From Nereocystis luetkeana (taxonomy: Eukaryota; Sar; Phaeophyceae; Laminariales; Laminariaceae), in assembly GCA_031213475.1 (NCBI GenBank), contig JARUPZ010000036.1, forward strand, positions 2,790,001 through 2,854,000: 64,000 nt of DNA, given 5' to 3'. The stretch's first letter is position 1. Every line of letters begins with the position of its first letter. Below the pieces are notes generated by a model, which did no database searches, had not been told where the DNA came from, and saw nothing but the letters and a program-made list of their open reading frames with translations. A program made the position numbers and the translations under genes. Below, piece after piece: positions 48,701 to 58,619 of the stretch.

Positions 48701-49052
48701 CATCCCTGTAGAGCGTGGTGCATTCCGACCACTGCCGGTTAGAAATAGCTCGCCCCCCGCTATCATCGGTTTAGCGCGACGATAAAGATGAAGCTGCCAT
48801 AGAAGAAGTATCTAAATACATACGTTGCTGTCGGTGGACAGCCTAAGCTGCCCTCACGCTGTGGCTGTATCGTCTGGGTCGGACTCACATCTGGGGACAC
48901 ATGTTGTACCCGTCACCTTGGTAGTACAGGTAGAGCCACGGGTCGGCAGCCATGTATAGCGCTGACAAAAACGTTGCCTGAGATCCAACATCGCCGGGGG
49001 AAAAAAATATTAACAGTTAACGGCAAGAGGAGGCAAGGTTGGGGTATCTACT
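39518..49052 (-). CDS. Ferric reductase / NADPH oxidase family transmembrane oxidoreductase (multi-exon)
   Basis: Moves electrons from cytosolic NAD(P)H through FAD and two hemes across a membrane to iron or oxygen. Exons, 5' to 3' on the minus strand: ~49,130-49,052 (start unsure), 48,977-48,889, 48,557-48,373, 47,908-47,727, 46,628-46,483, 46,164-46,093, 45,489-45,360, 44,111-43,997, 42,803-42,749, 42,023-41,948, 41,313-41,218, 39,727-39,518. All introns are GT-AG, with donors such as GTGAGT, GTAAGT and GTAAGC, and all 11 junctions agree in phase. Two histidine pairs, spaced H-x13-H (HDIHTYFG to FEHAILH) and H-x12-H (KSLHM to ALCFHS), match the heme ligands of NOX2. EWHPFSI binds FAD, GDWTQDLF follows, and CTGAGITP and LLWMTRD mark the NAD(P) site. 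The usual GPYG motif is absent; the stretch reads TAAQPS. The 5' end and last exon are uncertain. Iron reductase and superoxide-producing oxidase cannot be told apart. Confidence 0.8.
40726..40983 (-). CDS. Alternative terminal exon candidate of the oxidoreductase
   Basis: Within the intron between 41,218 and 39,727 is a phase-0 open stretch of 85 codons plus stop. It follows an acceptor 'cgtagaaag|CTC' and reads NLDRPAIDS, then ELQVYGC, resembling the 'GRPD ... VYGCGP' order at the C-terminus of the family. It could be an alternative last exon or a decayed duplicate. The model with 39,727-39,518 is an equally phased alternative. Confidence 0.4.
   Translation of the reverse strand, partial: LSKYVNLDRPAIDSCLYAGSCRVTQDELQVYGCQWRFLFRQAVTDGDVSKRCPADDSGTRVYPREAPAYFELALEPVRGSIFEQR
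41218..44111 (-). CDS. NAD(P)-binding exons of the oxidoreductase
   Basis: Exon 44,111-43,997 starts VGDWTQDLFRLGLEQ and ends one base into a codon. Exon 42,803-42,749 (55 nt) completes that codon and reads VLVCTGAGITPAVSI, the nucleotide-binding loop. Exon 42,023-41,948 gives the KRKTIHLLWMTRDG strand, and exon 41,313-41,218 continues STVHLTGRPSAETKDAL. The intervening introns (1,193, 725 and 634 bp) contain TIR2 copies 4 and 3 and a 33-bp tandem repeat. A small 55-nt exon and precise phases argue for a real, spliced gene rather than a processed copy. Confidence 0.8.
42166..42422 (+). mobile_element. TIR2 element, copy 3 (in an intron)
   Basis: Ends 'gatgcgttctacgatagagg' and 'aacctctatcgcagaacgcc' are inverse complements. 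It lies wholly inside the intron 42,024-42,748 of the oxidoreductase gene, opposite to its transcription. Confidence 0.9.
43446..43700 (+). mobile_element. TIR2 element, copy 4 (in an intron)
   Basis: Ends 'gttctatggtagaggtag' and 'cccctatagcagaacgcctc'. It lies inside the intron 42,804-43,996 of the oxidoreductase gene. Same orientation as the other three copies. Confidence 0.9.
43749..43847 (-). repeat. 33-bp tandem repeat, three units
   Basis: Three 33-bp units on the minus strand each read about 'atgaatgcatttgctttagg' then 'actacttgattat'. They would encode an 11-residue peptide repeat (MNVFALGLLDY). It lies within an intron of the oxidoreductase gene, next to TIR2 copy 4, so translation is unlikely. 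Confidence 0.85.
44112..45359. other. Long intron of the oxidoreductase
   Basis: The 1,248-bp interval between the FAD exon and the GDWT exon joins in phase 0 when removed. Open stretches inside (for example around 44,112-44,438) were tested as exons and did not fit order or phase. Confidence 0.6.
45360..48557 (-). CDS. Membrane and FAD-binding exons of the oxidoreductase
   Basis: Exon 48,557-48,373 gives a hydrophobic helix (SAGVLFSSLTISIFSK) and the first heme histidine. Exon 47,908-47,727 completes the tyrosine codon (T|AC), carries the second histidine and another helix (GCLLLLPIVLPMKL). Exon 46,628-46,483 begins LSFQFRKSLHM and holds the second histidine pair and a further helix. Exon 46,164-46,093 is the linker TFLIDHPLFEAVGRGTM. 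Exon 45,489-45,360 has FKAGSYIYVSSP, then EWHPFSI, the flavin-binding signature. Acceptors and donors are strong at each border (for example cag|GGGATAC and GCG|GTAAGT). No stop or frameshift interrupts this part. Confidence 0.85.
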
Positions 49053-49694
49053 TGCCGATGCGCAGCCAAGAAGGGGTAGTTTCGCTGTATGTACCGCAGG
49101 ATTTGCATCGTAAGCGTCTTGGACTTCAGAGGGGGGGAATGCTGACAACCAAAATGTGTTTCTTGCAGAAACGGCACCGCGCGATTGGGTAATGACTGAA
49201 GAATATGCCGGAGTTACATTGCAACAAGGCGTCATTCGGCGCTGACGGAGCAGCGCGATCCTCGGTACTGTTGAGCGTTCACGCTTTCCCTGAGGGTGAA
49301 GAACACCAAAATCAACGTTCTTCGACACACTCCCTGGCATAGTCGGCCGAGCCTGAGACATTTCGTAGAAGTCCCTCTGGGTGTATAAACTATCCCCGCA
49401 GAACACACAAGACAAACGCGAAAGAAGAGAGCACGTAATGGCGGACGAAACACGTCACAACCGGTTGGATGCTCCACACAGAAACACGCATATTTCCTGT
49501 GTGGAACTCCCAAACGCCGTTACACATGAATCCATACACCAAGTACGTGAGTACTCCGAACAAGCGCTAGTTTGGTCTCATATCTCGGGGTCCCAAAAGG
49601 GGGTTAACCCGTTTAGGACCGTACTCCTAGTTTGGGGAAACATCGCTCGGAATTTGAGTCGAGTGCGAATCATACCTTCATGTACAGCGCGGTT

Positions 49695-49844
49695 TTACGC
49701 ATCGCTGCTATGGTTTGTAGGTTGGACGGACGGGCTGAACGCTCCGGATACTTTCCCATACCGCCTTATCGGGATGAACCCGAGTCGCCCCCCAAGCATA
49801 CACTTGCAGACTATAACGAGCAAGAAGAAGATTGCAGCAGCCAT
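49695..49844 (-). CDS. Possible 5' exon of the oxidoreductase
   Basis: From the ATG at 49,844 the minus strand reads MAAAIFFLLVIVCKCMLGG, a signal-anchor-like hydrophobic start, and stays open for 49 codons to a stop at 49,695. A GTAAAA donor candidate lies just before the stop. It sits where the gene's N-terminal membrane segment is expected, but the junction to the next exon is not settled. A second open piece at 49,415-49,250 might be another exon. Confidence 0.35.
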   Translation of the reverse strand: MAAAIFFLLVIVCKCMLGGRLGFIPIRRYGKVSGAFSPSVQPTNHSSDA

Positions 49845-50429
49845 CGCAGTCCGCACGAAGCGTTCGCTGACGTGATGTAGTGGGGAAAACAGCCCTACTA
49901 ATCTGGTCACTCATATGGAATACGGCAAATGTTTTGAAACTGATAACTTCGACGCACCGCAACAACACGTTTTGGCTCTAAAACCTGAAATCGGTATGCC
50001 AAAACGTTTTGGAGAATATAATAGGTGTACACGAAGTATTGTACTCGCGGAAATGCGTCGTGGTTCTTTCCCTGATTGGCCAGTATTCGCATGTACTTGT
50101 GTTTAGACTCAAGTCGGGCTTCATCTACTTTTAGCTGGAATGCTACCTTTATATGGCTCAACTTGTACCTTCAACGAACCTCTCTCTAGAGCAAAAAACG
50201 CTTCCCTACTTAGCCGCCCAGCATCTTGCTGGGTCTTCACTCAGCAGCAATGCGTATCCCCCCTGTCACAAAAAACAAAAATCGCAATCGAATTGTTTTA
50301 CTTTTTACGATAGGTCGGGCCACAAATTACTGCGGTCCCAACGACCCTGTGGCCGCATTCCAGCTTTGCGATATTAATGCGCTCACGTGTTTGTACAATT
50401 CGAGCCAAACTCTGTCGAAGCCCGATTCG

Positions 50430-52032
50430 AATTGAAAAATCGAGGTCCCTCAGGACTTGGTCCATCCAATGGTTGATATACATGGACTGCTACGAAGACC
50501 AGAACAGCTAAACCTCGCCCCCCTGTTCGTCGACGAAGCATCAGGCCAGACGTAAAAAACGAGACTGCCGAGTTCGTACACGAAGGCCGCACTACGCACG
50601 GCAACGCTGAAATCGCGCTCGGAATTGACGAACGGATGCGTCTCATGCGAGATTGCCTCAAATCGTTCGGGCCGGCGTTGTATGGTAGGATGATTTCTTC
50701 CGTTAGCCTGAACGTCCGAACGCTGAACACCGAGGCCATTGAGATCCCGCTGTACGGGTGTGTGACGTGGACCCTCAGAGCTCAACTATTTAGCAAGCTT
50801 CGGACTGCTCACCACCAAGGCTTCGTGCGAGTCGCTGGCTTCCAGTGCCGGCTTCGTGCAGACCACACCACCCCCTCGTATGCGAAGGCCCTCATGATGA
50901 CACGTTATGAGAGCATCAAGACGACCGTCCGTAAACGCCGGCTATTTTGTGCTGCGCCCTGGCACTGCAAAGCCAAAAGCGACTACCCAGTCGGGTAATG
51001 CTGGGGACGATGGCTGGCGGGGCGAACCCAAGACCTGGCTAATCCTTTTTAAGACTTCACACGGATGCATAGTTGCTGACCTTAGGGAGTTCCGAGCCAC
51101 CGAAGAATCAATGGAACAATCTACCTTAGTGTTTGGGGTTTAGACCGCGCTGTGTCCACTGCAGAAAACCATGGCGAGAAAGTGGTACGGGGGGGTCCTT
51201 GAAGCAGCCGAACGGTGCATGATAGAATGGAACGAGGATGAGGCACATCTATGTAGGAAGCGCCGTTCATCCATCGTGGATGGAGCAAAAAGGAATGGGC
51301 TGGGGGGAGGTCATCAGGAGGAGTGGAAGAAAACCAGACCAAAGGAATGGGGAGGGGAGGGCAACAGGAGGAGTGGAATGGAAACAGCTTTGGAAAAAAG
51401 TAAGAAGGAGACGGCAGACAGGCGTCGCAAGGCACCAGGCCGAGCAGTAAGTTGAACATATCTATGCTATTCGTGCCGCCAGAGTGCTGCAGCTGGTTCG
51501 AATCCAATCGTTTTCCCCATTTTGCGCTTTCGTCCTCCATGGTGCTCCTATTGTGACATGTTATCTTCTATATTTTTTGTCTTTACGGCAATAATTCGGG
51601 TTGTGGTGTCGGTGGACGACGAGCCTGCTGGGCTCGTTTCGTATTGTCTGATGCATGATCTTCGGGGGTGGGGCATGGTTGACGAAATCAGGACGGAGAC
51701 GGGACACACGGTAGCAATATACCATAGCCTACAGCGTAGAAGGTAGAACCTTTCGATGCTACTCGTACCACAAACTGCTGCGGCTGCCTCGTGTGCTCTA
51801 CCACATTTTTTTCTCGCTGTGCTGTGATCTGCCTGTTATTCCCTCGGTTCTTAGTTATGCTCTGTTGGTATACGTATAGTGAAATCGTTTGAGCAGATTG
51901 TTCAATATTGTCTGCCAGATGCCTTAAGGGGGGGTTCACGCCACTTTTTTCGCTTTTCTTTCAATTTGTTCTTTCATTGTATTTGTTACTTTTCCTTCAT
52001 AGAACGTATATGTCGTGCTTGTCATATCCAGT
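50430..52032 (+). pseudogene. Decayed LINE copy B (RT 3' half and 3' UTR)
   Basis: Aligns with 10,000-11,600 of the 9.5-kb copy. The best preserved part, 50,636-50,998, reads [19 protein letters not shown] and RMRLMRDCLKSFGPALY-like sequence. Several frameshifts and stops break the frame afterwards. The 3' UTR retains the tandem duplication (51,407-51,496 and 51,691-51,786). The 5' end lacks the YADD region. The copy stops at about 52,032, where the opposite-strand copy C begins. Confidence 0.8.
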
Positions 52033-54660
52033 ATATGTGTTCCTCACATGAACCCGTTCTGTCTACCCATCGAGGTCCATCACAACGATTGCCCACGCCC
52101 CGATTCTTCAATCCTGAAGAGATGCAAGCTCTGCGGTCACAAAACCTGGCCACAGATATACGACATTTGTACCAGCCTGTAGTAAGCCGAGTAGACACTG
52201 CGATGCCATCTCATCCTACCATGCACGACTTGCACATTATACGTACGAGTGACAACCAACAAACGAACAAAACAAATTACAAGGAAAAATTTTAGAAACA
52301 AAGAGAAACAATAAAAATGACAGTAAATCTCTCGTGCCTCCCCGCTAGCGATGTGGCAAGACACACTAGTATACCGAGATAATTAAACATTACCCCTGCA
52401 AATGAACAGAGTACGACCAAGACCGGAGGGGAAAGACAGGCAAACCGGTGCACAAACCACCCCCCAGGTAGTTGGGGCAATTTGTGGTGCGAGTGGCATC
52501 GCCAGGTTCTCCCTACTCATTAATAGTGGGTCCGGTACCTTACTACTCCGTTTGCCGTCTCCGTCTTGCGTTCATCAACCATGCCCGACCCTCGGAGAGG
52601 ATGCGGAGACCATATAAAACGAGACCATCATCCATCAACGCCGCAAGACCCTTGTCACGGGGTTCAGAAGGCAGAAATATAAACGAGAACCAAAAGAAGC
52701 ATCACCGAGGGTCAAACCGCGAAACAACAACAAAGAAAGGCAGGAAGACCACGTTCCAACCAGGTGCAGGACTTGGTGGCACGAGTGGCATAGACATGTC
52801 CGACTTAATACACGGCCTTGTGCCCTGCGCTCCTATCTGCCGTCTCCTTCCTACTCTCGTCCACCGTGGTTTCCATTGTTCTGCACCTGCTACCCCCCCC
52901 GCCCCCATTCCTTTGCTTGGGTTTCCTTGTTTCTCCTCTTGTCGACCCGCCTCTCCGCCTTTCCTTGGGTATTTTCACGGCGAATGCGCGGCGCTGCCTA
53001 CTCAGCTGTGCCTCATCCTCGTTCCACTATACCATGAACAATTCGATTGCTTCAAAGGACCACCCGGTACCAATTCCCCGCCCTGGTTGCTGCGGTGCAA
53101 CACAGCGCGGTCTAGACTTCTTCAACCACCAAGGGGAGTGTTCGTTGATCTTTCCGTGGCTATGCACTCTCTAAGGTCGTCGACTGTTGTGCATTTATGC
53201 CAAATTCTTAAGTGCCCGCCGGGTCTTGGATTCCTCCCGCCAACCATCGTCCCGAACTAATATTTCGAAACTAAGGAAACGCTCCTTGTTTTGGAGTACG
53301 ACGGCCCCCGTAAAGAAGATCCGGCTTGGACGGATGGTCGTGTTGATGCTCTCGCAACGTATCAACTTGAAGGGCTTCACGTAGGAGAGGGCGTCGTGTT
53401 CAGAGCAAAAACGGCGCTGGAAATCAATCGCTCGCAGGAGGACTTGGCAGTGAGCCGTTCGAAGCTTGAGAATGTGTGTAGCTCCAAGGGTCCACGTCAT
53501 CACACACCCGTATAGCGGGGGTCTCGATCACCTCGGCTTTCAGCATTCGGATTTCCAGGAGAAGTGGGGTGGTTGTCCTATTATACAACTCCGGGCCGAG
53601 CGGTTTGAGGCATACCCGCATGCGACGGATTTCTCACAATATTTCGAAGGATAGGTCAGCGTTTTCGTGGGTAAGGCCACCTAGGGATGAGAACTGGGCC
53701 GTCTGATTATACGTCTGGCCTGCTCGTTCGATAAACATCGGTGGGACGAGAGTTGACTGGTCTGGTGTTCATAGAAGCATTGCCTTTGTCTTCAATTCCG
53801 ACACCGTGGGGCTTCCTACTGTGAAAACAGTCCCGGTGACAGTCGTCATTTTGGTGAAAACTTCACCCGACTCCGAAACAACGCCTGCGTCGTTGACGTA
53901 CAACATGACCCAAACAGCCCTTCGCACGCAAGCGAACGGCTTTTGCTCCGTTGTTCCCACAACTCCAGAACAATTAAGCTGAAGAAATTGCCGTACGATG
54001 GTTTCGTCTTCAAATGCTTTGATGCAGCGTACCAGTATGACGTGTAACGCAGCAGCGAGGAACACGTTGAACAATAAACGTTGATAGCATACAGTCGCGC
54101 CGCAGCCCCTGCGTAATATCAAACAGTTCCGAGTGCTCGCCGTCATCGGTACACACGCGAGCCCGCGCGCCTTGGCGGAAATTGCGTATCATTGTGAGCC
54201 TCTTAGTTGGTACGCCAGAGGGTAAGAGTACCTCCTACAGCAGCTCTCGGTCGACAGAGTCGTGCGCGTTCTGTAGATCGAAGGATTACACGTACTAGAT
54301 CCCCATACCTGGTCGTTCTTATATCCACGAGAGGGAACAATAACCTGTTGTCGTACAATTCCCGACCACCTTGCAAATATCAACGATGTTCATGGCTTCC
54401 CGGACTGCCTGACAAAAGGTGCAGCACAGTTAATAGACCACGCCCCTGGCAACTGCGGGGGCATGTCTCATGAAGAGAATGCAACTCGCCAACACTGCAA
54501 AGACCAGTGAGGTCAATACCAGGCAACACACTACTGCCCCCCAAAAGAAAGAAAGTAAGAAAAAGGCTGTTGCTCTCGTGATGGTGCGCCCGACGGGCAT
54601 GGGTCCCAGTATGCTATCCTGCTCCCGTTCGCCATGGGCGCCTCTTCGTCTCAGCCCCTA
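52033..54660 (-). pseudogene. Decayed LINE copy C, longest 5' extent
   Basis: Read on the minus strand: a 5' part (54,660-54,390) shared with 120-500, RT motif A region (near 54,300-54,270, resembling LQNAHDSVDRELL across a shift), the ITQGLRRDC equivalent of motif B, YVNDAG in place of YADD (catalytic aspartates partly lost), the thumb region (53,621-53,195), the C-terminal frame end (52,850) and a 3' UTR with the tandem duplication (52,852-52,760 and 52,570-52,470). Many frameshifts show long decay. It meets copy B tail to tail at about 52,033. Confidence 0.8.
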
Positions 54661-54689
54661 ACCTCGTGAATGACAGGGATCGTATGTCC

Positions 54690-54870
54690 TTGTGTTGTTG
54701 GCACTACACAATGTTGCCTGCCTGTCGATATCCACCACATCCAGGGTCCGCGCCCTTTCTCCATCCCAGAGGTACAAGCTCTGACGCCAAAACCGATGTC
54801 ACAGATTATACAGCAGTACATCGTAGCGCAGCAAGGTGAAGAGACAACATCGGATACGTTGAAGGCGGTC
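54690..54870 (-). repeat. RX repeat (LINE-associated 3' module), minus strand
   Basis: Matches the reverse complement of 11,690-11,800: 'cctgtcgatatccaccacatccag', then 'ccgcgccctttctccatccca' and 'gaggtacaagctctg'. It lies directly behind LINE copy C. Confidence 0.65.
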
Positions 54871-54984
54871 CCCTGAGCGACAGGAATTACCAGGGCTAAC
54901 GTGGAGCTTTCAGCCAAGATAGCCCGGGGCGTACACCCATTTAAAGCACGGAGGTCGTATTTTTATATTGTCCGTCAAATTTCC

Positions 54985-55115
54985 AATCTTTGTCTTTTTT
55001 TTTCTCCATACCTTCGAGCCGCAACTCAGATCCGGGGTCACAAAGCAAGCAAGGGCATGCCTTGGTCGCGGATACGGGAGACACGACATATATGCTGGCA
55101 ATCCAGATTCGATGA
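54985..55115 (-). mobile_element. SINE 3' fragment plus LINE-tail scrap
   Basis: A T run at 54,998-55,007 and 'caactcagatccggggtcaca' match the reverse complement of the SINE end. It is followed by 'ggatacgggagacacgacatata', the inverted form of the short tail seen after LINE 3' UTRs (11,605-11,635; 52,010-52,030). Confidence 0.55.
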
Positions 55116-55141
55116 ACGAGAGAAACACAGAAGATACACTA

Positions 55142-55247
55142 TTACGGGGGACCATAGTAAATAGGACCTATGGTAGACATAAATACCTATATATTTACAT
55201 ATTTTTTCCCAATAATAGTTGGTCCTATCAACTTTGGTCCCCCGTAA
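55142..55247 (+). mobile_element. 105-bp TA MITE, copy 3
   Basis: TTACGGGGGACCATAG at the left, CCCCCGTAA at the right, TA on both sides (55,140-55,141; 55,248-55,249). One base longer than the consensus. Confidence 0.92.
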
Positions 55248-55338
55248 TAGTAATTAACGAGATATAATTCGAGCACGAAAAAACAGAAAGGAGAAGCAAA
55301 GTTGAACATACGCAACCGGACGCACTCCATCCCATTTG

Positions 55339-55765
55339 ATATTGTAAGGTTCCCCCTCGGGATGTATGTAACGTCAAGTCCCGGGGGCGTCCCAAGGCAA
55401 GCAGGGGGTCACATGTAACACACGTGTATGTATAGAGCTGTTTTCGGCGGAAACCTGGGAGCCATGGGTTATGCTATTGCTCGAAGAGAAAATTATTACC
55501 GTAGTAGTAGTCAGCAGGAACTGAGTACTACTCTTTCTGTGGTAATCGCTGTATTGCATGCACGCGGTACCACTACTGCCCAGATGTTATATAGGTAGAA
55601 GGGGCATCTACTCTACATAATGCTCCCTGGTACACTACTACAACGACTACTGACTAATTAATGCTATACTACTATGTACTACTGCTATTAATAGAGCATG
55701 ACCAATCGCTCATACAATACAGACAGCCTCATGGCAAACGGAGAGGTCGAGTAACCACGTGGTAC
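55339..55765 (+). repeat. Dispersed repeat RT1, copy 2
   Basis: Matches 29,074-29,281 and 29,690-29,885 in order. Here the two parts are contiguous, so the 410-bp gap in copy 1 is an insertion there or a deletion here. Confidence 0.7.
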
Positions 55766-55788
55766 CATGGGTTGAGGCATGACTACTA

Positions 55789-55893
55789 TTACGGGGGACC
55801 ATAGTTAATAGGACCTATGGTATAGATAAAAACCTTTATATTTAACCTTTTTTAGTTACAATATTTGGTCCTATTAACTATGGCCCACCGTAA
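55789..55893 (+). mobile_element. 105-bp TA MITE, copy 4
   Basis: Inverted repeats with TA on both sides (55,787-55,788; 55,894-55,895). It lies at the end of repeat RT1 copy 2. Confidence 0.92.
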
Positions 55894-56069
55894 TACGAAG
55901 TATACGTTTTTACACTTCCCACCACTGCCAGTAATACGTAGATGCAATACAGGTAGAAGCAGTTCGAATAAATACTACCAGGTACACAACAGTAGTCCCT
56001 ACTATTATTGCGCCTACTATTCCTAGTACTCCCTCTAGTGCTACCTCTACTACTGCTACTATTAATACT

Positions 56070-56156
56070 ACTAAGTAACTGCTGTCACTGCTACTCCTAC
56101 TGTACTACTACTGCTGCTGCTATTACTACTACTACTACTACTACTCCTACTCTTGA

Positions 56157-56238
<82 letters not shown>

Positions 56239-56239
56239 G

Positions 56240-56270
<31 letters not shown>

Positions 56271-56278
56271 GACTACTT

Positions 56279-56313
<35 letters not shown>

Positions 56314-56326
56314 GATACGACTACTG

Positions 56327-56399
<73 letters not shown>

Positions 56400-56413
56400 C
56401 AATATTAATAATA
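56070..56413 (+). repeat. (TAC)n microsatellite, ~340 bp
   Basis: TAC triplets with scattered single-base variants, in the same strand sense as the array at 16,000-16,242. Polythreonine, polyleucine, polyserine and polyvaline frames across it are artefacts. Confidence 0.95.
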
Positions 56414-56734
56414 CTACAATGCCAGAATAGATGCGCACCGAAGCAGTGGGGGTAGAGGGAGACGGGAGGCATATTGAGCCTTTCCCTGTGGCTCCTGCCC
56501 GGGCTTAGGTTTATGCCCTGTTGAATTAACTGCTGCTGGGAGACCGAACGGCCTGACAACTGATACCCACGTAAGGATACAGCAGTGGGAACCTACTCCA
56601 TACTTCCCCCAGGTAGGCGGACCGAGGGAGCCAGTTTTGTTGTCACATACATACGTGCTCGGTGTGTGGTGTGTGGTGACGTCAAAGGGCTAGGTAGAAC
56701 ATACATGACGTTCGACAGACGTTTGCTGCTGCTG

Positions 56735-56771
56735 ATGTGTCTACTACTGCTGCTGCTGCTGCTGCTGCTGA
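56735..56771 (+). repeat. Short (CTG)n tract
   Basis: CTACTGCTGCTGCTG... run of about a dozen triplets. A shorter one lies at 57,477-57,496. Confidence 0.85.
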
Positions 56772-56849
56772 GGTAGATATAAACCAAAACTGAACAAGCG
56801 GGCGATTTCAAACATGTTGATATTATCAAAAACAAGCTGATGGATTTTT

Positions 56850-57089
56850 TTATTCATCACGTTTACTTTCCAGCCTTATTCGTAGGAGGTTTTACCCTCA
56901 ACTATCTTTTGGGCAAGCCGTGATCCTGTCGATGTTCATTCGATGTAACTAACTCACGCTCTCGCGCTTTCCGCTTATCGTTGTGTTTTATGGAGGAAAG
57001 AGCCCCTACGAGCATGCACTCTGTGTGACTTAAACCCACGAAATGTATCTTGACAGAGACGCGGACCACCTACCAAGCCACCGAGGACG
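56850..57089 (-). mobile_element. tRNA-derived SINE, minus strand
   Basis: On the minus strand the head starts GTCCTCGGTGGCTTGG near 57,088. Its A box TGGCTTGGTAGG differs from the consensus at one position, and its B-box equivalent GGGTTTAAGTC has two changes. The body follows to a short A run at 56,848-56,854. Shares 'gatcacggctt.cccaaaag' with the 21.9-kb copy. Its head contains an uninterrupted TA at the position where the next copy carries a MITE. Confidence 0.65.
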
Positions 57090-57909
57090 TCAATGAAAAG
57101 AGAATTCAGCGGGAAAAAAAACCGTGTGTGTTGTCGAAAGTGATCGTCCTATCATACAGGCATTTTAGTCCAAAAAAGGATATATATCCAGCCAGGCAGT
57201 CGGGCAGTGTGGGCCATGCCCGGTGCCACACACGGAGGCAGTACAGTAAGACGGGAGAAAGTATGGACCTGGCCCTGAGGCTCTTGCCCGTTGCGATTAT
57301 CTGCTGCTGAGAGCGTGTGACTGGACAATTAGCTACGAAAGACACCAATCAATACCTGCTTTGCTACCAAAAATTCTCCCTCGTAGACGGACCGTTGCGG
57401 TTAGGGACGAACGTGCTCGGTGTTAGGTGTACGTCATCCGTCAAAGGGAACACACACGACAGCCGACAGATGTGTACTGCTGCTGCTGCTGCTGCGGCTG
57501 TATCTCTGCCGCTTCTTCTGCGGATGAGGTTGAAAGCATATGCACAGCAGCAGAAGAGGGAGTGATCAAGGGGGGCGGGCTATTCACTTTCTTTCTGCCG
57601 TTCTTTCACAAACAAACACACATACGTACATAAATATGTTTCCTCTGGGGGGAGTTTGTAAGTAATTGTTTAAACTTTCAATAGCGCGGATCCTTTTGTT
57701 TTGTACTTGGCTGACAATCGCATGGTGCTGATTATGATCATGTTCTCACACCATTACTAGCTCATTTTATTTCGCTGAAATCCTCGGCCTGTGGTCAGAA
57801 AACAGGCTGTATAATAACAAAGTGCACCTCGAGGGGAGAAACCAAACAACTACGAAATAGTGAGCACGGCAGTATCATACGCAGTCCGCTAGGAAAACAG
57901 CCCAGACTA

Positions 57910-58014
57910 TTACGGGGGACCATAGTTAATAGGACCAAATATTGTTAGTAAAAATGGTGAAATATGTAGGGTTTTATGTATACCATAGGTCCTATTAACT
58001 ATGGTCCCCCGTAA
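57910..58014 (-). mobile_element. 105-bp TA MITE, copy 5
   Basis: Near-perfect inverted repeats flanked by TA (57,908-57,909; 58,015-58,016). Core orientation is reversed, as in copy 1. Confidence 0.93.
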
Positions 58015-58619
58015 TAGTTGTGATATTATACCAAACGGATCACAGGCGACCGAAAACACCAGGAACCTACAGTCTGTATCCATGGTGTTTTATGTACACT
58101 GAAAAAAAAAAAGAGAAATAAAAGGAAAGGGAAAAAAACAACAAGAAGAAGGAACAGAAACAACGGAAGAAAGGAAAAAAAAAAAAGCAATGAAAAAAAA
58201 GAAAAAATGCTCTGGGCGCATGTTGAGTCCCGAGGGCAATGTTGCTGTTTGCTGGTAAAATCAGTCCTACTATGATATATCCGGCTGATGATCCAAGATA
58301 ATGGCGTCACAAGAAGACCAAACGGGAGTCAATACATGTGTTGTTGTGTCCCGGTTTGTCCGTTTTTCCCTTAGTTGAGTGGACATACTCCGTTCATATG
58401 CGACGGTATTGTCTCTTTTGGTCGTTCTTGCTTGTGTTGTATCCAGCATCACTTTATGGGGGGCACGATACTTAGTCGCTTCTTTAATTGTTGGCCATTT
58501 GTTTTCCATTGCTTTTTTCGACTATTCTATATTGCATATATTGTGTATTAAGTGCCTGTTGTATCCAGTGTGCCATTTAATTATTATAGTCACTTTCACC
58601 CGTTTCACCCTCTTCACCG

